Below are positions 1-7,723 of a DNA stretch of 64,000 nucleotides, one piece after another. The stretch comes from JAPOUP01 sp965203255 (GTDB lineage Bacteria; Pseudomonadota; Alphaproteobacteria; Rhodobacterales; Rhodobacteraceae), in the NCBI GenBank assembly GCA_965203255.1, contig OZ241882.1, positions 4,588,001 to 4,652,000 on the forward strand. Reading direction: 5' to 3'. The translations under genes were made by a program, and so were the position numbers. The first letter of the stretch is position 1. Each line of letters begins with the position of its first letter. The notes beneath the pieces were generated by a model. The model was not told where the DNA came from. It ran no database searches and was given only the letters and a program-made list of their open reading frames with translations.

Positions 1-188
1 GCGCTGCGGTTGGCGCCGCCCTGGTACCAGTCGCCCCTGTGGCCGCCGTAGAACCAGTTGTTGCCGGTTCCGCCGATGACTTTCACCAGCCCGTAGTAAC
101 CGTCCGCGGGCGTGTAGCTGCGGTCTCCGTCCTGGCCCGAATGGTCAACGACCTCGCCGGAGACCTTGATTTCCTGTCGTTCGCTCAT
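1..188 (-). CDS. Partial protein with beta-roll-like glycine repeats (N-terminal part)
   Basis: The first 62 codons of a gene that runs off the left edge of the window. It starts with ATG at 188, about 11 nt after a GAGGAG ribosome-binding site. There is no hydrophobic signal peptide. The visible part ends in Gly/Asn/Asp-rich segments (GGTGNNWFYGG, then WYQGG) that resemble the nonapeptide repeats of RTX/haemolysin-type calcium-binding beta-rolls. Such proteins are usually exported by type I secretion with a C-terminal signal, which would fit the missing N-terminal signal, but that end is outside the window. The family call is an inference from two degenerate repeats. Confidence 0.5.
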   Translation of the reverse strand, partial: MSERQEIKVSGEVVDHSGQDGDRSYTPADGYYGLVKVIGGTGNNWFYGGHRGDWYQGGANRS

Positions 189-282
189 GATGTTCTGGAC
201 TCCTCGATTTGAATTGGGATCCTATTTCAGAAACGTGCGTTCTGGATCGTGGCCGTAATTGTAAGCAATTCGGGTCGCGGGT

Positions 283-594
283 TCAAGCAAAATGTGACTT
301 ATATACCAAACCCCCACTTCCACTCCGAAGTGCAACGCCGGCTATTCCCGCAGCGAGGGCGTGGCCCGAGCGGAGGGAATGGCCGGAAGGCGCACTGCGG
401 CGGGCCTCCGCTCTCCTCTGCGCCTCGCCCGGGCTGTATCCCGAATCCCCGCCGTTACGGCGCAGCTCCCGCCAGACCGTCGTCCGGTCACGGCCCAGAC
501 GGGCCGCGACCGCACCGTCGGAGAGCCCGCTTTCCTTCAGCGCGCCGATCTGGCATCTTTCGTCCCAGGTCAGGTGGCGGTAGCCCTCGGGCAT
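283..594 (-). pseudogene. IS30-family transposase, N-terminal fragment
   Basis: The first 70 or so residues match the N-terminal helix-turn-helix region of IS30 transposases: YRHLTWDERCQIGAL, then LSDGAVAARLGRDRTTV and WRELRRNGG. These form the DNA-binding part that recognises the IS ends. After about residue 71 the frame passes through the terminal repeat and stops; the DDE catalytic domain (a full protein is about 320-380 residues) is missing. It therefore cannot transpose. The start ATG at 594 is the natural one. Confidence 0.75.
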
Positions 595-713
595 GGCAGT
601 CTCCTTCTCTTCAACAAAGGGACTGTCGCCGCTTCCTGGCCGATACGTAGCATCATGCGACCGCAGAACCGGTCACCACCGCCACTGGTGTTGCACTTCA
701 GGGTGGAATGGGG
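312..713 (-). mobile_element. Remnant of an IS30-type insertion sequence with inverted terminal repeats
   Basis: An IS30-type transposase fragment lies between two inverted copies of the dispersed repeat. The left copy is at 312-350 (outer end CCCACTTCC) and the right copy at 681-713, in opposite orientation. The outer ends carry the hairpin core CACTTC...GAAGTG. At about 400 bp the element is far shorter than a functional IS30 (normally about 1.0-1.3 kb), so it is an internally deleted relic. It identifies the dispersed repeat found elsewhere in the window as a likely IS30-family terminus. Confidence 0.6.
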
Positions 714-914
714 CATATAATCACCTTTTTTTGGGCAGCCGCCGTCGGGATGGTTCGGGCAGGCATCCAGCCTGGCCTCGCGCCAGGCTTCCATGCCAAC
801 GTATTCCTCGGCGGAAAGCTTCGTTTCAGGCCGGATCTGCGGCTGCCCGTCCACGGCCCGGTGAAGCGCAATTCGCGCGGGCCCCTCCTTTCCCCTTCCG
901 CAGGTGCCCTCCAT
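714..914 (-). pseudogene. Fragment of an unrecognised protein, cut by the IS30 remnant
   Basis: An open frame starts with ATG at 914 and runs minus-ward into the right end of the IS30 remnant at 713. It contains a short Cys/His cluster (DACPNHPDGGC). No family was recognised with confidence. The abrupt change at the IS end suggests the 3' part was lost to the insertion. Other frames over the same bases are also open because of the high GC content, so it may not be a gene at all. Confidence 0.3.
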
Positions 915-1138
915 GGCATGGTCGGTCGCAACAGGCCGCAGTGCGCCATGCCCTCGGGATCGGACTGCCGGCCGGACGCTACCGGGAAAGGGCTCCCTGG
1001 AAACGGCTGCCTGGAAAGGGAAACGGCAGACGCCGGGTTCCGGCTTCCCGCGCGGTCCCGGAAATCCGGCAATCCGTGCACGGAGCAATCCGGGAAGGAA
1101 CCTGCCGGCCGGATCGGATGGAATCAGGAAACTACACT

Positions 1139-1321
1139 GGCGGGCTGACCCTGCGCACCATCATCGAGGCGTTCGGCAGGATCCAGCTGGTGGACGTACA
1201 TCTGTCCACAACCGACGGCCGGCATCTTGTCCTGCCGCGCTACACCCAACCAAGGAAGGAGCACGGGTTTTCGCTGCACCAGCTCGGCACGACCCTACCG
1301 GCACAAGGAGCGCCGCGACGT
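1139..1321 (+). pseudogene. IS1634/IS4-type transposase, C-terminal fragment
   Basis: In plus-strand frame the translation reads LRTIIEAFGRIQLVDVHL, TTDGRHLVLPRYTQP and LGTTLPAQ. This is the characteristic C-terminal tail of IS1634-type (IS4 superfamily) transposases, where an IQLVDV...TTDGR...RYTQP segment precedes a short Leu/Pro tail. Only about 55 residues remain. It is one of several unrelated transposase scraps in the first 6 kb. Confidence 0.5.
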
Positions 1322-1349
1322 GGCGGCGGTCGTCGCCTACGTCCGCGAG
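1311..1349 (+). repeat. Inverted partial copy of the cytochrome c 3' region
   Basis: These 39 bases translate on the plus strand to RRDVAAVVAYVRE, the same 13 residues encoded on the minus strand at 2840-2878 near the C-terminus of the cytochrome c gene. The nucleotides differ at only about four wobble positions. The copy is inverted relative to the gene and is followed directly by the truncated stub downstream of the multicopper oxidase. It is a rearrangement scar, or the end of a lost second cytochrome gene. Confidence 0.75.
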
Positions 1350-1352
1350 GGT

Positions 1353-1394
1353 CTAGTCGGGCCAGAGCAGGATGGCCGGAAGCAGGGTGCGCAT
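1353..1394 (-). pseudogene. Truncated start of the next copper-operon gene (13 codons left)
   Basis: The stop codon of the multicopper oxidase overlaps an ATG in a TGATG junction at 1392-1396, the usual sign of translational coupling. The frame encodes MRTLLPAILLWPD, which looks like the start of a signal peptide, and then hits a stop at 1353. At this point the sequence changes to the inverted cytochrome c fragment. I read it as a secreted protein gene of the copper operon that lost everything after its first 13 codons. Confidence 0.45.
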
Positions 1395-2692
1395 CACGCC
1401 ACCTCCACCCATGTCTTCATGCCGGACGCCTGATGGTCGAGCGTGTGGCAATGCAGGAGCCATTTGCCGGGATTGTCGAACACGCAAAGGATGTCGCGGC
1501 TTGCTCTCCGGTCGACCAGAGTCGTGTCCCGGTAATGGCCGAGGGCGCTGTCCTCGCCGACCTCGTGGAAATGGTGGCCGTGCAGGTGGATACCATGCGG
1601 AAACGCGGTGTCGTTGCGGAGCGTGATCAGGGCCGTTTCGCCGCGGGCGAAGCGGTGCCACGGCGCCTCGGGCATGCCGGAGCGGTCGTTGAAGGCCCAG
1701 AAGTCGCTGCCGCCGTGCCGCCCGCCCATGGCTCCGCCCTGCATGACGAGGGTGAGGCGGACCGCCCGGTTTCGGTCTGGCTCGGGCGTCTGGGCCGACG
1801 GCAAGGACCGGATCGGCGTATCGACCGGCGCGGGGTTCGATCCGCTGGCGGGAATTGTTCCGAGAGGGAAGAATCCGTCGCGGGTCCGCAGCGCGAAGGA
1901 GATCGGCCCCGACACGTCCAGCATGACGTCGGTCCGCTGGGCGGGGGCGAGCAACAGGTCCCCCAGGGGCGCTGGCTTGGCGAGCGGCATGCCGTCATGG
2001 GCCACCGCCTTGCCGATCCCGCCGTCAATCTTCAGCGGGAACATCCGCGCCGTGGCCGCATTGATCAGCCGGAGGCGGACGCGATCGCCGCGCCGCACAG
2101 TGGCGCTGGAGAACAGCGCCCGCGCGAAGTTGCCCAGCCGCCCGGCGTGGGAGAAGTCGTGCCGGTTTCCGAAGCTCTCATGCAGCCGTCCGGCGTCATC
2201 CAGGCGCCAGTCGTCGAGCACGACGGTGATGTCGCGGTCGGCGGCGGGCGGATCCGGCTCCTCGACGATCAGCGGGCCGTAGAGCCCCCTTGCGACCTGT
2301 TCCCAGGAGCGGTGGTGGGCATGATACCAGTAGGTGCCGGCGTAAGGCACATCGAACGCGTACCGGAAGGTCTCGCCCGACCGAACTGCCGCTTGGGTCA
2401 GGTTCGGGACCCCGTCCATTGCGTTGTCGAGATGGATGCCGTGCCAGTGAATGGCGGAAGGTTGGCCCGATCCGTTTTCGAAGGCAACTGACACCCGGTC
2501 CCCACGGCGCACGCGGAGTTCCGGGCCGGGGGTCGAACCGTTGAAGCCGAGCATCGGGGTAACGCCCTCGCCCTCGGGCATGATTCGGGCGTCGACCGGC
2601 CCCGCCTTCAGCCGGAAGACTGGCGTCGCCCGAGCCGTCGAGGGGATGAAAACCGCCGCGGCCGAGGCTTTGAGGAACTCTCTTCGGTTCAT
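1394..2692 (-). CDS. Tat-exported multicopper oxidase (CumA/CopA/CueO type)
   Basis: A 432-residue periplasmic multicopper oxidase, probably a copper(I) oxidase that detoxifies copper. The N-terminus is a twin-arginine signal (NRREFLK followed by a hydrophobic AAAVFIPSTARA). All four copper-binding clusters are visible: HWHG at residues 82-85, HAHHR at 124-128, a GIHLHGHHFH segment in the last quarter, and HCHTLDHQASGM at 414-425 near the C-terminus. The last supplies the type 1 Cys, His and Met ligands. It looks intact. It follows a small coupled ORF (ATGA overlap) and the cytochrome c gene, under a CueR-type promoter, which supports a copper-resistance role. No Met-rich segment is obvious. 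Confidence 0.9.
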   Translation of the reverse strand: MNRREFLKASAAAVFIPSTARATPVFRLKAGPVDARIMPEGEGVTPMLGFNGSTPGPELRVRRGDRVSVAFENGSGQPSAIHWHGIHLDNAMDGVPNLTQAAVRSGETFRYAFDVPYAGTYWYHAHHRSWEQVARGLYGPLIVEEPDPPAADRDITVVLDDWRLDDAGRLHESFGNRHDFSHAGRLGNFARALFSSATVRRGDRVRLRLINAATARMFPLKIDGGIGKAVAHDGMPLAKPAPLGDLLLAPAQRTDVMLDVSGPISFALRTRDGFFPLGTIPASGSNPAPVDTPIRSLPSAQTPEPDRNRAVRLTLVMQGGAMGGRHGGSDFWAFNDRSGMPEAPWHRFARGETALITLRNDTAFPHGIHLHGHHFHEVGEDSALGHYRDTTLVDRRASRDILCVFDNPGKWLLHCHTLDHQASGMKTWVEVA

Positions 2693-2802
2693 GGACTGCC
2701 TCTAGGCGGCGCGTGCAGCGCCGCGGTCGGATCGACGCCGGAACGGGCGCGCGTCGGCATTGCCGCTAGGACCGGCAGGCCCGTTAGGAGGCGCGGCTTC
2801 AT
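2689..2802 (-). CDS. Small secreted peptide in the copper operon (37 aa), unrecognised
   Basis: This short ORF starts 10 nt after the cytochrome c stop, has a GAGGG ribosome-binding site, and overlaps the multicopper oxidase start by 4 nt (ATGA). Its first 20 residues (KPRLLTGLPVLAAMPTRA) look like a basic-hydrophobic signal peptide, followed by a short Pro/Ala-rich tail. No family was recognised. The tight packing argues that it is translated, perhaps only to couple translation of the oxidase. It has no Cys/His/Met metal motif. Confidence 0.45.
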   Translation of the reverse strand: MKPRLLTGLPVLAAMPTRARSGVDPTAALHAPPRGSP

Positions 2803-2812
2803 GGGTCTTCCC

Positions 2813-3235
2813 TCATTGGATGCCGTTGGTGCGCTGGAGTTCGCGTACGTACGCGACGACCGCCGCTACGTCGCGGCGCGTCAGCCCGTCGACCGGCGGC
2901 ATGTCCCCGAAACGCCAGTGATGGGCCCGGACGCCGCGTGCGACCGCGCGCTGGAACGACTCGTCGCCATGGTGGCCGGGCTCATAGACGACATGCACCA
3001 GCGGTGGGGCGATCCCGTCCTGTCCCGCCGCGTTTCGGCCGTGGCAGGCCGCGCAGTTGGCTGCGTAAGTCTCTTGCCCGCGCTGCGCCTGTGCCGAGAG
3101 AGTTGTCGGCACGTTCACCGCGACGATCGGCAGCCCGCTGCCGCTGACCTCGTCGCTGCTGTCGAGATAGACATACCACGCGACGCCGACAGCCGCGGCC
3201 AGGACGGCGGGGACCGCGGCTCGTTTCAATGACAT
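2813..3235 (-). CDS. Membrane-anchored or periplasmic class I c-type cytochrome
   Basis: A 140-residue protein with an N-terminal hydrophobic segment (residues 8-24) acting as signal or membrane anchor. One CXXCH haem site (CAACH, residues 61-65) and a downstream FGDMPP supply the likely axial Met at 112. It belongs to the small cytochrome c/CccA type. An ATG at 3235 fits this family better than upstream starts, whose extra residues have no family character. It overlaps the preceding DUF4396-like gene by 10 nt and probably accepts electrons in the same copper-related pathway as the multicopper oxidase. The segment RRDVAAVVAYVRE near its end is duplicated in inverted orientation at 1311-1349. 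Confidence 0.85.
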   Translation of the reverse strand: MSLKRAAVPAVLAAAVGVAWYVYLDSSDEVSGSGLPIVAVNVPTTLSAQAQRGQETYAANCAACHGRNAAGQDGIAPPLVHVVYEPGHHGDESFQRAVARGVRAHHWRFGDMPPVDGLTRRDVAAVVAYVRELQRTNGIQ

Positions 3236-3546
3236 GCCCGCCCGGGTGCCTTCAGCCGCCAGTAGTTGTAGGGCAGCGGGGTGACGAAGCCCGCCGCCAG
3301 CATGATCGGCAAGACCCACCAAGTGAGCACGGCGGCGCCGGTCAGCGCCCAGTCGACCCCGTTCATGATTGCGAGTGTCATAATCGCCAAAGTGGGCCAG
3401 GGGATACCGGTGAACTGGAAGAAGGCGATGGTGCCGAAATCGTCGATTGCGCAGCCGAGCAGACACCATGCGGAATTCTTCGAGGCCCGGCGCCAATTGT
3501 GACGGCAGCGCCAGTCGATGGTGCCTCTCGCGGCGATCGCAACCAT
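3226..3546 (-). CDS. DUF4396-like small membrane protein, first gene of the copper operon
   Basis: A 106-residue protein with two to three hydrophobic segments (around residues 38-62 and 65-92). A Cys/Trp-containing N-terminus is followed by CLLGCAIDDFGTIAFFQ, a pattern I associate with DUF4396 membrane proteins found in copper and heavy-metal operons. Biochemical function is unknown. It starts 31 nt from the -10 element of the CueR-type promoter with AGAGGTG as ribosome-binding site, so it is the promoter-proximal gene of the operon. The family call is from memory of the motif. Confidence 0.6.
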   Translation of the reverse strand: MVAIAARGTIDWRCRHNWRRASKNSAWCLLGCAIDDFGTIAFFQFTGIPWPTLAIMTLAIMNGVDWALTGAAVLTWWVLPIMLAAGFVTPLPYNYWRLKAPGRACH

Positions 3547-3576
3547 GTGGACACCTCTTGCTTTGTCCCAGTTCGG

Positions 3577-3607
3577 AACGTAGGGTTTCCAGTTACTGGA
3601 AGGTCAA
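3577..3607 (-). promoter_or_regulatory. CueR/MerR-type copper-responsive promoter
   Basis: On the minus strand a -35 TTGACC (3602-3607) and a -10 TACGTT (3577-3582) are separated by exactly 19 bp (3583-3601). The spacer carries the dyad TTCCAGTAACTGGAA (3587-3601, perfect 6-3-6). An over-long 19-bp spacer with a central dyad is diagnostic of MerR-family activation, and this dyad closely resembles the CueR box. The first codon driven is at 3546. The same region lies upstream of the divergent truncated merR gene. Confidence 0.85.
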
Positions 3608-3618
3608 GGGTGCCGACG

Positions 3619-3792
3619 GTGAATAATTCCGCTGCGTCGAATGCGATCGGCTTGTCGGTGAAGCCGGTCCGCTACTATGCGGACATCGAACTGGTATCGG
3701 CCCAGTCCCGCTCGGAGACGGGATGCAGAACCTACGACGAGCGCACGGTGTGGAAACTCCATTTCGTGCGCCGAGCGCGGGAGTTCGGCCCC
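3619..3792 (+). pseudogene. MerR-family regulator (CueR-like), N-terminal fragment
   Basis: A GTG start at 3619 is followed by a degenerate MerR DNA-binding domain: VKPVRYYADIELV (compare the family RYYE.IGL), SETGCRTYDERTVWKLHFV and RRAREFG. The match ends at about residue 58, where CueR-type proteins would go on with the dimerisation helix and Cys metal loop. After that the translation is unrelated. The regulator is therefore broken, although its probable operator/promoter (3577-3607) is intact. Trans control by another CueR in the genome is possible. Confidence 0.65.
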
Positions 3793-4543
3793 ATTGCGTC
3801 GCCCGGACTTGATCCGGGGCCCATCTTCCGGCCTCTCCGCCGGGCTGCAGCAGTCGAAAACGGGTCGCCTCCTTCCAACCGACGACGAGGATCGAGGCTG
3901 GGCCCGGCTCCGGGGCGACGGTGTTTTTCTGCCTACAGCCCTGTTTCAATACGCCCGGATACCGCAAGGAGCCAATTCTCAAACGGTCTCTGAGCCTCCA
4001 CGAGGACCAGCAGCGGTCCAACGCAGACGTGAAGCGTTTCGCGACCAGGGGGCTGGAGGAGAACGCGAAGAACTCGCGCACAGGTCCAGACCGCCCCGAC
4101 CATGGCCTTGGCGTTTCCAACTCAACGGCGATGGTCCACTTTCGTGAGCTTTCGTCGTCAGGGAGCCGTACCTTAAGCCTGCGCTGTGCCCACGGAAGCC
4201 GCACTCCTCAACAGCGTGCGGCCTCATCCGTGCGCATGGACCCGCATGGACCGAATTCGTGTCCGCCAGACCCCCCCCCTCCGGGTGATTGCGGACGACG
4301 GTTCGTCCGGTCCGTGGGTCACATGGCGGCGCGGTCACCGCTTGCGCACGTTCCGGCGGAGGAGAAGCATCCATGTCTGGAATAAAGCCGGATCCGGCTT
4401 TTTCCCAATTTTCTCGGGTTCCGGGTTCGGTTCTCCGCAGCCCTGTCCACAGCGTTCCCCACAGACACCGCCGACCGGGCATGCCCCGGCAGCTCGTCGG
4501 TGATTCTTTTTCCGTGTCGGACCGGGGGTGGTCCGTCGGGGCG
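3793..4543. other. No convincing gene; scrambled DNA downstream of the merR fragment
   Basis: All six frames are partly open because of the high GC content, but none has a recognisable domain or ribosome-binding site. Near 3805 the sequence CCCGGACTTGATCCGGGGCC contains an imperfect palindrome similar in style to small intergenic repeats of alphaproteobacteria. Confidence 0.4.
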
Positions 4544-4925
4544 TCAGGCGGCGGTCGCCGCCGTCCGGTCCTCCCACACGCGCCGGTCGCGGAGAAGGGC
4601 GTTTGCGGTCACGACCAGCCTTGCGCATGACGGCCCGGGGGCGACTCTGTGGGGCTTCCCCCTCTCCCTGAGGCGTTGGTGGAACTCCCTCATGTCCGGG
4701 GCACACCTGCTGGCCGACAGCGCCGCCATGTAGAGGACGTCCGTCGGACGTCTCCTTCCGCCGCCGATGTGGCGCCCGCCCTTCAGCGTGCCGCTGTCGC
4801 GGGCGAAGGGGGCTACACCGGGCAGGGAGGCGTCTGGCGGTTGCCGCCCGGACCCAGCTCGCCCATCCATGCGATCAGCGCCGCGGCGGTGACGGGGCCG
4901 ATGCCGGGGGCCGAGGTCAGGATGC
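4544..4925 (-). pseudogene. IS110-family transposase, C-terminal fragment (frameshifted)
   Basis: The minus strand encodes the C-terminal transposase_20 region typical of IS110: LPGVAPFARDSGTLKGGR, DVLYMAALSASRC, then FHQRLRERGKPHRVA and NALLRDRRVW. Upstream, GIGPVTAAALIAWMGELGP sits in a different frame, so there is at least one frameshift near 4850. The N-terminal DEDD catalytic domain is absent. Inactive. Confidence 0.7.
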
Positions 4926-5273
4926 CGGTAAGCGGTTAAAGTACGGCGTCCGGTCCCACCCATTCCTTTTTTGGTTTGACAGTATAGGGTATCGCCCGCC
5001 AGTGACTGGCCACTGGGTGAATCACTTCGGGGGCCGCCATGGCGACACGGTTGGGATCGGGGACGGACGGGCCATCCGGCTTCGCCGGCCGCCGTCGGCC
5101 CCGCCGGTAGGGTCGTTGAGCTTGGCCGGGAGTTGCCCCGCTTGCTCGGGACCGGTGCGCTGCCGTCGGAGGTCGGTGAACCGCTCCGGTCGCCGGACGG
5201 GCTGCCCGGGCCGCAGGCGGCCATGATCGCGGCCCTGGTGGCCCAGGTCGCTTGGCTGGAGAGGCGCGGGAGG

Positions 5274-5437
5274 CAATGGCATTCGGTTGGCAGGATCCAA
5301 TGCTGTTGTCTCTCGTCAAATCCTCAAATGGGGATCGAGATATGGTGGTGATGAGGTGGACAGCGCAACATGACCGGAGTTGTGCGTATGGGTTTTGATG
5401 CACTTGAACGGCAAAATAGCTTAACCGAATGCCATTG
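5274..5437. repeat. 164-bp segment bounded by 15-bp inverted repeats
   Basis: CAATGGCATTCGGTT at 5274-5288 is repeated in perfect inversion at 5423-5437. A further single copy of the same 15-mer is at 48305-48319, and sequence beyond it appears related to this element for roughly 100 bp. This fits an IS end or a small non-autonomous (MITE-like) element. No ORF inside is convincing. Confidence 0.55.
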
Positions 5438-5494
5438 GCGCGGAAGGGGGTCCGATGCCCCATCGGCCAGACGCCGCCCAGCATCGGGACCGCC

Positions 5495-5674
5495 TCAGGC
5501 GGAGGGTGACGCCGCCATCTCGACGATGCCGCCGGAACCGCCGGAGTCCACGCCCCCAGTGAGGCCGCGCCTGCGGCGCCAGTTCTGGAACGTCTTCACT
5601 GGAATCCCGGGGCTCTGCCGGAAGCTGGCCTGCGAGCCGTCCCAGCGCCCGAAGTCCGCCATCAGCCAATGCGT
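5495..5674 (-). pseudogene. Helix-turn-helix fragment resembling an IS accessory protein (TnpA-like)
   Basis: One minus-strand frame reads HWLMADFGRWDGSQASF, then GIPVKTFQNWRRRRGLTGG, before a stop at 5495. Spacing and content match the helix-turn-helix accessory ORF of IS66-type elements (a serine/alanine-rich helix followed by F..W.RR). A stop codon lies directly upstream, so the 5' part is lost. Low-confidence family call. Confidence 0.4.
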
Positions 5675-5737
5675 CTACATCCACCGTCATGGACAATCCT
5701 CCGGTCACGTTGAATGTATCGGGGAACCCTCCCGCAT

Positions 5738-5998
5738 CTTTCAACTGGACACTGTTAACTCGATGTCCCTTTCATGTACATGGGCGGACAAATCCACAGG
5801 AACCAGCCGGGCTGGACCGAATCGATCCGGATTCCACGGTCAGGGCCACGCACATCACCGGATCCATGCCGCCGGAACGTCAGCATAGTCTGGAATCACG
5901 GAATATCCGGGACGGATATCCGTTCCTTTCGCTGCCTCGGACATGATCCGGCGATGCGTGGCTACGCCAGCGTCGAGTTAACAGTGTCCCAATGAAAG
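5738..5998. repeat. 261-bp MITE-like element with 28-bp terminal inverted repeats
   Basis: The left end (5738-5765) and right end (5971-5998) are inverted copies matching at about 24 of 28 positions, sharing the core GGACACTGTTAACTCGA. There is no coding capacity inside and no clear target-site duplication. The size and long inverted ends suggest a miniature inverted-repeat transposable element, or the collapsed ends of a larger IS. Confidence 0.65.
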
Positions 5999-6667
5999 CT
6001 CCCGAACTCCGGCGGCGCGGATCAAGGTGACTGCGCTACGTTGCGCTTTGGTCGCTTACTCCGAGCCGGCATTTTCAGGAACCGGTCAGTCGTCAGACCA
6101 TCAGCCATGCCCGCCCGGAATTCCCGGGCAATCTTGTGCATCCGAACCGGTGGCAGCAGGCCAGGGAAGGTATCTGCGGGAATCGCTGGTCCATCCGGTC
6201 TGTTGCTGACGGTTGGAACAATGTTAGGCATTCTGGCTGGTCGGTCGCGCTTTTTCCATCGCAGCGATCCTGTTGTCGCCGGTCCGCGAGAACAGTTCGG
6301 TCTTTGGCCGGATAGCCGCGACGGCCAGCCGCAGGCCCGGGACGTTTCTCCGCCGGGGTGATCTCCGGCGGCGGTTCTGCCACAGGAATGAACCGATGAG
6401 ACGGTGGACTGCAAAAGGCGTGTCTTCCACAGCCACATCCTCTGTCCATTTCAGACTCTGCGAACATACTAGACGGCAGCGGTGCGGAAACGGCCGGTGG
6501 CCATGTAAGTTGTTCTGCGGAATCCGGCGTGCAGTTCAATTCGATCCGGACCAATGCAGAGGTCGCTCCGAAGGGCAAAGTTCCCGGTCCACTCAGAAGA
6601 GAGGGGATCCTCGGGATTCCGTGCATGCTCCTTCTGAAGACGACCCGGTCACCCAGTCCTTTGCTGT
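5999..6667. other. No supported gene; contains a short dispersed near-palindrome
   Basis: No frame gives a recognisable protein. TGCGCTACGTTGCGCTTT at 6032-6049 recurs inverted at 38606-38623, beside other IS debris, so part of this stretch is probably mobile-element DNA. Confidence 0.4.
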
Positions 6668-7597
6668 CTATGCCGCGTCAGGCAAGGACGTGTGCATCTG
6701 AAGTCCGAGGATATAGTCCACCGCCTTTTGCGCCTCACTCGAGGCGCGATAGATGGCTCGACTGTCAGTCTTCAGAACCTGTAGCCATCGTTCCAGGTAA
6801 GCACCACTCTGCTGGAAGTCGGGGGTCAGCCCGAGAACCGCACAGAGAAAGCAGTTTCCGATCTCCGCAACCATTTCCTCGAAGGCGTAATCCTCATTCG
6901 CGCAGAACCGACTGAAGCGATCCAGACGGGACTCCGAGCCCGTCCAATGAGTGAGTTCGTGGGCGAGGGTTGCGTAGTAACCGGCGGAATTGTGGAAAGT
7001 GGCAATTGGCGGGATGTGGATCCTGTCCTGTCCAATATCGTAATACGCACGGGGCTCGTCAGCCGTGACGATGTGCGCTCCGGTAGAGGCGAATAACGCG
7101 TCCAGCTCAGGGTTTGCCTGAGTGCCAAGGTCGCGAACCGGATCCAATCTATCGTAGTGCGACTTTGGAAGGCCGTCGATCTGGTCGGCATTGAACACCC
7201 GATAGTAACGTGCGAAGCGAATCACCCTTTCGTCACCATTCTCGTCTTCATCGATAACCGTGCCACATTTCATCACCAGCTCGGATCTTTCGCCCTTGCG
7301 AATCCGGCCGCCAAGAATCTGTGCCTGCCTGAAGGTAAGCCAACGTGCGGCAGTGTAGCCGTGACGCTCGGCGGCAGACCACAGCAGAATGACGTTCACT
7401 CCCCGATAGGGTTCTCCGTTGTGCCGGAGGGGAAGGCTCGCTCCGTTCACGCATCCAGTCCAGGGTTTGCGCCAGGGCGGACATCCCGCTTCCATGGCCT
7501 TGATGACGCGATCAGTGATGGATTCCCGTTGAGTTCGATCTAAATGTGCCACTATTCCGTTCCCCGTTTCATTTCTTTGGACGGGCCGAACTCGCAA
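6668..7597 (-). CDS. ArdC-like antirestriction protein (ssDNA-binding domain plus zinc metallopeptidase domain)
   Basis: A 309-residue protein with the two-domain layout of ArdC. The N-terminal domain (about residues 20-130) has PWRKPW at 41-46 and RGVNVILLW at 65-73, typical of the ArdC ssDNA-binding fold. The C-terminal domain contains the zinc motif HELTH at 213-217, with a likely third ligand Glu in the helix around FEEMVAEIG. ArdC proteins are usually plasmid- or ICE-borne and protect incoming DNA during conjugation. Here it stands alone among IS remnants with no transfer genes in sight, so it is probably a relic of an integrated element. Length is near the family norm and the frame is intact. 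Confidence 0.85.
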   Translation of the reverse strand: MRVRPVQRNETGNGIVAHLDRTQRESITDRVIKAMEAGCPPWRKPWTGCVNGASLPLRHNGEPYRGVNVILLWSAAERHGYTAARWLTFRQAQILGGRIRKGERSELVMKCGTVIDEDENGDERVIRFARYYRVFNADQIDGLPKSHYDRLDPVRDLGTQANPELDALFASTGAHIVTADEPRAYYDIGQDRIHIPPIATFHNSAGYYATLAHELTHWTGSESRLDRFSRFCANEDYAFEEMVAEIGNCFLCAVLGLTPDFQQSGAYLERWLQVLKTDSRAIYRASSEAQKAVDYILGLQMHTSLPDAA

Positions 7598-7723
7598 GTG
7601 CGGGAGACGATCTCCATTCGGCTGAATCCGCCCGTGCCGGGTAAGCTGATTCCCGACTTATGGGGAAAGTCACTTCATGAATGTCAGATCAGGACATAGG
7701 ATGGCAGTCGTGTCGAAAGTTTC

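Noticed and set aside
593..2491. Long plus-strand open frame of about 630 codons
   Set aside because: Antisense to the intact multicopper oxidase gene; its only meaningful stretch is the short IS1634-type tail at 1139-1321.
3229..3993. Plus-strand frame across the copper promoter
   Set aside because: Antisense to DUF4396-like gene at its start; only the MerR-like part from 3619 is meaningful.
3979..4482. Overlapping open frames on both strands upstream of the IS110 fragment
   Set aside because: Composition is Arg/Pro/Gly/Ser-rich as expected for out-of-frame GC-rich DNA; no motif.
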